Assembly (NCBI GenBank): GCA_964506935.1
Contig: CAZDOD010000076.1
Coordinates: 1 to 12,671, forward strand
Source of the DNA: CAZDOD01 sp964506935
GTDB lineage: Bacteria; Desulfobacterota; Zymogenia; Zymogenales; Zymogenaceae
Reading direction: 5' to 3'
DNA length: 12,671 bases
How positions within the stretch are numbered: position 1 is the stretch's first letter; every line of letters starts with the position of its first letter. Shown piece by piece: positions 6,943 to 12,671 of this stretch. The notes beneath the pieces are model-generated. The model did not search any database. It was not told the origin of the DNA and worked only from the letters and a program-made list of their open reading frames with translations. Both the position numbers and the translations under genes were made by a program.

Positions 6943-7062
6943 AATATAAAATAAACTACAGAGAGGCACTTTTGTCCTGATTTGGGATCAAGTTGAATTT
7001 ATATTCAAAGATTTTTTTTGGGAGACACTATGGAACCAAACGACTTATCTCACCTAACTTGA
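6943..7062 (+). pseudogene. Diverged copy of the leader and first ten codons of the Tat small-subunit gene
   Basis: The segment 6943-7058 aligns base for base with 8642-8759 at about 80 % identity by eye with two 1-nt gaps. It covers the promoter region (TTTATATTCAAA retained), the ribosome binding site (GGGAG) and the start of the reading frame: ATG at 7030 encodes MEPNDLSHLT then TGA at 7060-7062, against MEPNDLFHLT in the intact gene. The similarity stops at 7058. The last codons of the convergent lipoprotein gene (Val-Arg-stop, 7050-7058) lie inside it. It is the 5' stump of a second copy of the oxidoreductase operon or the outer repeat of a rearranged segment. Confidence 0.85.
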
Positions 7063-8555
7063 AAGACATGAATAATCGGCTTTGCCCCATCTGCGAAATA
7101 TTCCGTCACATAGATCAAACCATGTTCTCTGTCATAGGCCGTTTCACCTAGCCGATACCTCCGCTGCACCCCCGTTCCGGTCATCTCCCACTCGATATTT
7201 GGATCCGGGAGGAACAGGTGTTCATCGATGTCCAACACGGCATATGGCTGAGGCTGATGGGGTATCAGCTCGCCTTTTGCAACGGCTGCGAAGACCGACG
7301 GGTCGTAGAATATGATCTCGGCGTCAAATCGGCTGCTCCACCATCCCCGGGCATAGGTGTGTCCCGAACACCCCTTTGTGATCTCGGGGGCACATGGTGT
7401 CCCGTCTGCGTTATAACACAACACCATATCGGTGATCTCCTCTTCTACGCACGGCTCGTCGGGTCCTGTGGGATTGGCCCACCCGTACCAGTAATGGTCT
7501 CCGGTCCCCTTGGTGCCGATGAAGACAACGGCCGATCTGCCGTCGGCGGTCGTGAGCCAAGCTCCCCCTTCCCACTCGTCCGGGTGCTGATAACCGTCAA
7601 GGTAAAAATCGGTCAGGTCGAAGGGATCTCCCCTTGTATGAGAGTAGAGGAGGAGCGGAATCTCCGAGAGCCTCTCACCGTTTTTTGGCGGGTTGCCGGA
7701 GAGCCATGGAGCGTATGCAAAGAGTGATGGACCCTTTCCGGACCAGCCACCGTCCCTGAACCTCCCCGTCGCCAGGTACCTGCCGCCGACATGTTCATCT
7801 GCCCATTCCTTCGGGATCTCAAAGATGTATCCGTTCGTACTATAAAGTGATTGGTTTCCGATCCACCATGCTCCCTGAGTATTTGGGGAAGAGAGGGTTG
7901 GATCGAACCACGCGTGGGATGGGATGATCGTGACTCCCGCCTCTTCATGGAAATGCTGTCCCCATGAGAGGTGGATCTTCTCCCCCGTTTCGGGAAGTGA
8001 TAAATATAAAAGCCCGACCTTCGGGATCTCGCTAAAATTTCCGAAGTAGCCGCCGCCCACGTCGGAAAAACCCTGGATGGTTTTCGCCGTATTCAACTCA
8101 TTTGGGTTTTTTTGTGGCGATACAACCGGCAGTGGGATTGTGATCTCGCTGATTAAGCTCTTGGGCTCAAAGCCCGCTCCGAAGAGGGAACCGGGGTATC
8201 CGTCCGGTGGCCCCGCCGGGTCGCCAGTAGGACAGTAGGTCAGGGCGTGGCCGCCGTATTCCCAGCTTTGGGAATCAGGTGCCCCTTCCATTCTTTCTGG
8301 AAGCCTGAAAGCTCCAAGATAGACTATATCAGATGGTTCAATAAGCACAGATGAGTCACTCATAGTCGATATGTACTCACTACTGATTGAACCGCTCCCG
8401 CTCGCAAGTTCTCCTCCGGCTACACTAACTATTTCAGTCGTATTAGAGGATTCAACTCTATCTCCCGAACATGCGAAGAAAGAAGAACACCCGATGATGA
8501 ATAAAGCCAACAGCAAGATCGATAGAGTGTTGCGATGTATTAGTAATGCTCTCAT
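7050..8555 (-). CDS. Predicted lipoprotein of unknown family
   Basis: A 501-residue protein with a classical lipoprotein signal: positive start (MRALLIHRN), hydrophobic stretch (10-21) and lipobox IIGC with Cys23 as the lipidated residue. The mature part begins with a Ser/Thr/Gly-rich linker (about 30-70), then a globular region starting near EPSDIVYLGAFRLPE (73-87) that is rich in Trp, Tyr, Gly and Pro, reads like beta-structure and may be a beta-propeller. Several Cys in the segment around EPCVEEEITDMVLCYNADG and the GCSGH that follows could form disulphides outside the cytoplasm. I recognise no catalytic motif or named family. The ATG at 8555 has a ribosome binding site (GAGGT, about five bases away). 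It is divergent from the Tat small subunit/GMC operon across 175 bp, suggesting a shared regulatory region and a related extracytoplasmic job. Its last codons (Val-Arg-stop) come from the duplicated leader sequence, so its original C-terminus may have been altered by the rearrangement. Confidence 0.8.
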   Translation of the reverse strand: MRALLIHRNTLSILLLALFIIGCSSFFACSGDRVESSNTTEIVSVAGGELASGSGSISSEYISTMSDSSVLIEPSDIVYLGAFRLPERMEGAPDSQSWEYGGHALTYCPTGDPAGPPDGYPGSLFGAGFEPKSLISEITIPLPVVSPQKNPNELNTAKTIQGFSDVGGGYFGNFSEIPKVGLLYLSLPETGEKIHLSWGQHFHEEAGVTIIPSHAWFDPTLSSPNTQGAWWIGNQSLYSTNGYIFEIPKEWADEHVGGRYLATGRFRDGGWSGKGPSLFAYAPWLSGNPPKNGERLSEIPLLLYSHTRGDPFDLTDFYLDGYQHPDEWEGGAWLTTADGRSAVVFIGTKGTGDHYWYGWANPTGPDEPCVEEEITDMVLCYNADGTPCAPEITKGCSGHTYARGWWSSRFDAEIIFYDPSVFAAVAKGELIPHQPQPYAVLDIDEHLFLPDPNIEWEMTGTGVQRRYRLGETAYDREHGLIYVTEYFADGAKPIIHVFQVR

Positions 8556-8641
8556 TGAAGACCTCTATAAATGGGTCATGAATTGGCGAAATAATAACAC
8601 ATATCGAGGGGAAAAACAATGGATATGGATAGTAAGGAAAT

Positions 8642-8730
8642 AATACAAAATAAACTACAGAAAGCCATTTTCGTCTTGACTTTGCGGCCAAATTGACTTT
8701 ATATTCAAAACACATTTTTGGGGAGACGCT
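8642..8730 (+). promoter_or_regulatory. Promoter and leader of the small subunit/GMC operon
   Basis: A plausible promoter has TTGACT (8676-8681) and TATATT (8700-8705) with 18 bp between. GGGGAG (8720-8725) five bases before ATG 8731 is the ribosome binding site. In the diverged copy at 6943-7029 the -10-like block and the ribosome binding site are kept but the -35-like element is changed to CTGATT. Confidence 0.5.
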
Positions 8731-9255
8731 ATGGAACCGAACGACCTTTTTCACCTAACGACACCAAGGAGGACTTTTTTGAAGCTCCTCTCCGGTGCAG
8801 TGGTGCTCGGCTCGACCGTCGGCATATCGGGGTGCTCGGGCTATCCAAAGGCGCCGGACGGGCTCACGTTCCTTAACGACACCACCCATGCCGTCATCAG
8901 CGCATTTGCCGACCGCATCATACCGAGGGGCGGGGCCTTTGCGGAGGGCGCCCTTGATCTCGATGTGGTCAGATATTTTGATACCATCGTCTCCGATCAA
9001 CCGCCCGAGGTTCAAAAAAACATGAAGAGCGGGATCATGCTCATCGAATACGGCGCGCCGTTTTTTCAGTTCAAATTCAAAAGATTTACCAACATGACCG
9101 AAGAAGAACGGGATGAATATTTGAAGGGATGGGAGAGTGCGAAGGTCCCGATATTTCGCGGGATATTTGGCGGATTCAAGAATCTTTGCTGTCTCGGATT
9201 TTTTTCCAACGAAAAAATCTTTTCCTATATAGGCTACGACGGCCCATGGATATAG
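8731..9255 (+). CDS. Tat-exported small subunit of a GMC dehydrogenase (gluconate 2-dehydrogenase subunit 3 family)
   Basis: A 174-residue protein with a twin-arginine signal, TPRRTFLK (11-18), a hydrophobic stretch (19-31) and then ISGC (32-35), so Cys35 may be lipidated after Tat export. The mature domain has the features of the gluconate 2-dehydrogenase subunit-3 family: FADRIIPRGG (59-68), a central helical region with NMTEEERDEYL (121-131) and the typical end FFSNEKIFSYIGYDGPW (157-173). Proteins of this family form a complex with a GMC flavoprotein and bring it across the membrane. The flavoprotein gene starts 24 bp downstream and has no signal of its own, which fits co-export. At 174 residues it is on the short side for the family. 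The first ten codons also occur as a stump at 7030-7062. Confidence 0.87.
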   Translation: MEPNDLFHLTTPRRTFLKLLSGAVVLGSTVGISGCSGYPKAPDGLTFLNDTTHAVISAFADRIIPRGGAFAEGALDLDVVRYFDTIVSDQPPEVQKNMKSGIMLIEYGAPFFQFKFKRFTNMTEEERDEYLKGWESAKVPIFRGIFGGFKNLCCLGFFSNEKIFSYIGYDGPWI

Positions 9256-9279
9256 TAATGGAGATCGGAGAGTGTGACC

Positions 9280-10821
9280 ATGATTAATAAACCGGATGCA
9301 ATCGTATCGGACGTTTCTTTGGATTGTGATGTCTGTATCATCGGCTCGGGGTCTAGTGGCTCCGTCGCCGCCATGGAGATGGCGGGGGCGGGATTTTCGG
9401 TGGTTGTGCTTGAAGAGGGGGGATATTTTTCCGGCGCCGGCCTAAACCAAGACGAACGTGACATGTTGCGAAGGCTTTATCGCCAGCGTTACACCAAGGA
9501 CCTCTCGATCGCCCTTACGCAGGCGAATTGTCTGGGCGGCGGGCCCTTGATCAACATGGCCGACTGCGTGCGCACCCCCGACGAGGTGCTTCATCTTTGG
9601 GAGAAAAAATACGGGATTTCCGATATCTCCCCTGATACCATGAGACCCTATTTTGAGCGGGCCGAAAAGATTCTTTTGGCAAAAAAGATAACTGAGGGCG
9701 AGCTAAATAAAAATAACCTCGTCGTAAAAAAAGGATCGGACGCCCTGGGGTATCGGGGAGACACCTTTGTAAATAACCGCAATGGCTGCATCGAGTGCGG
9801 ATTTTGCCTCTTGGGATGTACCTACGACAAAAAGCAGGCGACCACCCTAAACTACATCCCCAGGGCATCGGCCGACGGCGCCAAATTTTATACATACACA
9901 CGGGCCGATCGCATCGAGGCCAAAGGCGAGAGGGCCGAAAGGGTCACGGGAGTAATCCTTGATCCCCAAACAAAAAGAGAGAAGGCCAAGATAGAGGTGC
10001 GGGCCAAGGTGATCATGCTTGCCGCCAACACCATCAACACCCCCCAGATCATGCTAAATTCCGGTATCGGAAACGATAGCGGACTCGTGGGGAAAAACCT
10101 CCTCCTCCAGCCCCATACCATGGTCTCTGCATTCTTTGACGACGAGCTGAAAAGCTACCGGGGCATCCCTCAGGCCTATTTCTGTGACGAGTTTGAGACA
10201 AAGGACGAAGACCGGGGGCTTTCGGGATTCAGGCTCGAGGGGGGATTTACAATGCCCGGCCAGGTGGCAACAATCATCCCGGGCTTCGGAGGCGCCCTGA
10301 AGGAGCGAATGACGAAATATAACCACATGGCAAACATGATGGTACTGGTGTACGACGAGCCGTGCGGCGATCTAAAGCTGAACCATCAGGGGAGGCCCGT
10401 CGTATCCTACGAACTTTTGCCCGAGACGAAAAAGACAATGATGACGGCGATGAAAGAGGCGGCGCGCGTTATGTTCGCCGCCGGGGCAAGGGAGGTGATG
10501 TTTCTCTATGAGATCCCCGCGATAATAACGGATCCGAAGGATATTGCTATTGTTGACGAGCGTGGGATAGAGCCCAATTCGCTGACCATCATGTCCTTTC
10601 ACATGCAGGGGACATGCCGCATGGGCCCAAATCCGGCATCGAGCGTGGTCGATAATTACCTCGAATCTCACGGGGTCAAAAATCTATTCGTGATCGACGC
10701 CTCCGTGCCACCCACCACCGCAAGCTCCCACAACATGCTCCCGATTATGGCAATGGCACACAGGACCTGCGACTACATCATCACCAACAGGGAGCGATAC
10801 TTCGGGGGAAAAGAGGCGTGA
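9280..10821 (+). CDS. GMC-family FAD oxidoreductase with a candidate Fe-S cysteine motif
   Basis: A 513-residue flavoprotein dehydrogenase of the glucose-methanol-choline family. The FAD-binding fold starts at CDVCIIGSGSSGSVAA (16-31; GSGSSG at 22-27) with the acidic end of the second strand at VVVLEEGG (41-48). A Cys-rich insert, CIECGFCLLGC (C170, C173, C176, C180; CX2CX2CX3C), resembles ferredoxin-type cluster ligands; FAD-dependent glucose and fructose dehydrogenases of related complexes are known to hold an Fe-S cluster in this part of the chain. The C-terminal GMC domain shows FHMQGTCRMGPNP (440-452) and ASSHNMLP (481-488), giving the His484/Asn485 active-site pair. The substrate is an alcohol or sugar that cannot be named. 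The ATG at 9280 is preferred, with GGAG nine bases away; a GTG at 9274 is only three bases from it. No signal peptide is present, so export with the Tat small subunit is likely. No cytochrome c subunit lies in the window, so the electron acceptor is open. Confidence 0.93.
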   Translation: MINKPDAIVSDVSLDCDVCIIGSGSSGSVAAMEMAGAGFSVVVLEEGGYFSGAGLNQDERDMLRRLYRQRYTKDLSIALTQANCLGGGPLINMADCVRTPDEVLHLWEKKYGISDISPDTMRPYFERAEKILLAKKITEGELNKNNLVVKKGSDALGYRGDTFVNNRNGCIECGFCLLGCTYDKKQATTLNYIPRASADGAKFYTYTRADRIEAKGERAERVTGVILDPQTKREKAKIEVRAKVIMLAANTINTPQIMLNSGIGNDSGLVGKNLLLQPHTMVSAFFDDELKSYRGIPQAYFCDEFETKDEDRGLSGFRLEGGFTMPGQVATIIPGFGGALKERMTKYNHMANMMVLVYDEPCGDLKLNHQGRPVVSYELLPETKKTMMTAMKEAARVMFAAGAREVMFLYEIPAIITDPKDIAIVDERGIEPNSLTIMSFHMQGTCRMGPNPASSVVDNYLESHGVKNLFVIDASVPPTTASSHNMLPIMAMAHRTCDYIITNRERYFGGKEA

Positions 10822-10965
10822 GGGCTATCGTTGTTTGATCAGAGCCTTCCCCTTCTATCACAAATTTTGGTGACTTTTAAAGATTTACCGCCGTGATTAG
10901 GCGGATGGGGATATCAAATCGTTTCAGACTGTTGAAAAAGCGAGGAAAAGTTCAGACAAAAAACC

Positions 10966-12671
10966 TCATGAGAAGATATCGTTGCGGTAGGCCTTCAGTA
11001 AGGCGCTTGTCGCATGCTGGGTATAGTCGTTTCGCATATCAACCCTCTTTAAAGACTCCTTAAATCCACCGATAGCCCGTTTGGGGTTTTTTATCCAGAA
11101 GGTATTTTCGGGAGTAAACTGCATCTGCAATACAAACCGCATTCCCTTCCTGATTGATTCCCTGTACTTTTTTATGTGTTTTCTGTCCGAGAATAGAACC
11201 GCGGTGTTGTAGGCGTCGTTTATTCCCTCCATGTAGGAAGATGTGGAGCTTCCGGGACCTTTCTTTTTGAAACCCCCGATCTTGTCGGGATAGATATCAT
11301 CGAAGATCTGATAGGAGTCTATCACCCAGTCACTCATTTCGTAGATGAAAGATTCCATTTCCCTGTCGTGTTGATATTTCAGAAATATATAGTATGCCTG
11401 TGTGTGCCACGGGACGAAGGCGGTGTTTTTGTTATTCCTCCAGTAATCACGGTAATAGGGAAAGGCCCGCCTTACGGAATCGGTGAGTCGCTCATCTCTC
11501 GTTATCTCGAAAAGCCTCATGAGCGCAAGCATCGACTCGCCAGGATAGTAATCGATCCCATCACTCCCACCGTCGAAGCTCGTGTAATATGAACCGTCGG
11601 GCTTCTGGAGGGACATGATACCATCAGAAAGCTTTGCGGCCGTCTCAAGCGACTTAGGATAGTCAGGCTGATTAATTAGGGAGAGGATCATGAAGGCGCA
11701 GTGCGCGATATTTGAATCACCGCCGAAATCGAGGTAACAATATCCATCACGGGTCTTCAACTTCTTCATATAGTAGTCGGTAGTGTCTTTGACGAGTCGA
11801 TCCAATGAATCATCCCCCAAAAATAGGCACAGCTCGGCCATGATATAGAGGACCGCAAGGTTTCTTATCTCGTTATCTTCTGTCGAATATGTATCGGTTA
11901 TTGGGTGATAGAGATATTCGACGCGCCCTGTCGAATTGCTGACGCTCGCCAAAAACCAGTCGCGGATGAGGCCCAGGCGTTCAAATAAGAGCCGTTGGGA
12001 TATATCACCATCCTCTATCAGGATATTGTAACGATAGAGCTCATTTACCACCCCCGTCCTTTTCCCAATGAAGGTAGACATATCGGATTTTTTTATCTTC
12101 GCATCTGGATACCTGAAGGCGATATCGGGGAGGCCGGCCTTGTAGGCGAGGTTTTTAAGGGTGGCCTCAAGGCCCCAATTATTCGTCACCGGAACGCTTT
12201 CAAGAAACCACGCCTTTCCGTCATAGAGCTCGAGATAGATAGAGTGTACCCCGAGCTCGATATCCTCAGACAGGGACTCGATGTCCCTGCCTTGGAGTTC
12301 AATCATATTCTCGTTGAGGTATATTACGATGTCGATATCCTTCGCATCCTCGGCAGTGATCTCTTCGACAAACTTTTTGTGCTCAAGGCTTGCCTCCGTC
12401 GTTTTCCTCAGAGTTTCAAGAAATGTGTCCCTGGTGGTGGGGGAAGGGATATCAAATCCCCGGCATGCGAGTATCTTTCCCCTCTTCAAAAAAGAGACCC
12501 AGATCATTTTGTATTCGATCGGGGGGAAGCGGCGGGAGAGCCTGGGCGCCTCTACCGATATACTATCGTCGAAGTGATGATCGATGACATTATAGGCGTA
12601 ATCAAAGATAAGCCGTTTGTCGGAATCCTTAATCTTCGAAGAGGCGGGGGAGGCAAGGGCATCAACAGGCC
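10966..12671 (-). CDS. AMMECR1-domain protein fused to an alpha/alpha-toroid-like domain (5' end outside window)
   Basis: The frame is open to the window edge, so the start is missing; the first ATG visible (12507) is internal, because 54 sense codons precede it and continue the domain. The N-terminal part matches AMMECR1: a leading helix (LIFDYAYNVIDHHF), then IWVSFLKRGKILACRGF, ELGVHSIYLE and NNWGLEATLKNLAYKAGL, where the last is the family's characteristic KAGL end. From roughly residue 200 of the visible chain a helical-hairpin domain follows, with repeated motifs such as DGYCYLDFGGDSNIAHCAF, QKPDGSYYTSFDGG, YYPGESMLALMRLFE, IGGFKKKGPGSSTSSYMEGIN and QHATSALLKAYRN. This pattern is typical of (alpha/alpha)6 toroids such as terpene cyclases and certain glycosidases or epimerases. 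No catalytic residues can be assigned. It converges on the GMC operon with 144 bp between the stops. The enzymatic role is unknown; AMMECR1 itself has no settled biochemical function. Confidence 0.75.
   Translation of the reverse strand, partial: PVDALASPASSKIKDSDKRLIFDYAYNVIDHHFDDSISVEAPRLSRRFPPIEYKMIWVSFLKRGKILACRGFDIPSPTTRDTFLETLRKTTEASLEHKKFVEEITAEDAKDIDIVIYLNENMIELQGRDIESLSEDIELGVHSIYLELYDGKAWFLESVPVTNNWGLEATLKNLAYKAGLPDIAFRYPDAKIKKSDMSTFIGKRTGVVNELYRYNILIEDGDISQRLLFERLGLIRDWFLASVSNSTGRVEYLYHPITDTYSTEDNEIRNLAVLYIMAELCLFLGDDSLDRLVKDTTDYYMKKLKTRDGYCYLDFGGDSNIAHCAFMILSLINQPDYPKSLETAAKLSDGIMSLQKPDGSYYTSFDGGSDGIDYYPGESMLALMRLFEITRDERLTDSVRRAFPYYRDYWRNNKNTAFVPWHTQAYYIFLKYQHDREMESFIYEMSDWVIDSYQIFDDIYPDKIGGFKKKGPGSSTSSYMEGINDAYNTAVLFSDRKHIKKYRESIRKGMRFVLQMQFTPENTFWIKNPKRAIGGFKESLKRVDMRNDYTQHATSALLKAYRNDIFS

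Noticed and set aside
7082..7948. Overlapping frames on both strands within the lipoprotein gene.
   Set aside because: Low-complexity Arg/Pro/Ser-rich translations typical of shadow frames; the 501-codon frame with a lipobox is the real gene.
10888..10904. Small hairpin CCGCC/GGCGG between the GMC gene and the AMMECR1 fusion gene as a terminator.
   Set aside because: Only five base pairs and no T-run on either side.

Overview
This window looks bacterial: Shine-Dalgarno sequences, a consensus sigma-70-type promoter, a lipobox lipoprotein and a twin-arginine (Tat) signal are all visible. The gene mix suggests a Gram-negative, probably anaerobic or aerotolerant bacterium. It includes V4R-domain proteins, a PerR-like regulator next to a monofunctional catalase, an AMMECR1-domain protein and a GMC oxidoreductase with a Tat-exported partner. 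A Desulfobacterota (deltaproteobacterial) host is my best guess, but only an inference. The window divides by eye into an AT-rich left part (about 1-7050) with long intergenic stretches and several decayed genes, and a denser, more GC-rich right part (about 7050-12671).

Left part. A 3' gene remnant with a hairpin at its stop codon (75-255) is followed by an intact cyclophilin-type prolyl isomerase on the minus strand (503-973). Next comes 1.3 kb with no convincing gene, holding two inverted repeats and one possible decayed reading frame. Two different V4R-domain genes (2306-3034 and 3762-4310, both plus strand) flank a broken tyrosine recombinase catalytic domain (3061-3606) whose 3' end is an imperfect 94/95-bp tandem duplication. 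Two strong hairpins (4430-4467, 4517-4551) separate the second V4R gene from the convergent catalase.

Middle. The minus-strand oxidative-stress operon has a near-consensus promoter (6634-6662), a dyad over the start of transcription, a PerR/Fur-family gene (6119-6595) and, 15 bp further, an intact 503-residue catalase (4592-6103). The regulator is broken by six in-frame stop codons but has no frameshift and keeps its metal-ligand positions. The catalase therefore probably remains transcribed but has lost its local repressor.

Right part. A Tat-signal small subunit of the gluconate-2-dehydrogenase subunit-3 type (8731-9255) and a GMC FAD oxidoreductase (about 9280-10821) form an operon. The large subunit carries a CX2CX2CX3C cysteine motif that could bind an Fe-S cluster. 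A lipoprotein of unknown family (7050-8555) is divergent from this operon. The promoter, leader and first ten codons of the small-subunit gene also occur as a diverged copy (about 80 % identical by eye) at 6943-7058, directly at the 3' end of the lipoprotein gene, so the lipoprotein gene is bracketed by direct repeats. At the right edge, a minus-strand gene truncated by the window (10966-12671) fuses an AMMECR1 domain to an alpha/alpha-toroid-like domain.

The most distinctive unit is the periplasm-directed oxidoreductase module: lipoprotein, Tat small subunit and GMC with a possible Fe-S centre, bounded by a duplicated leader.
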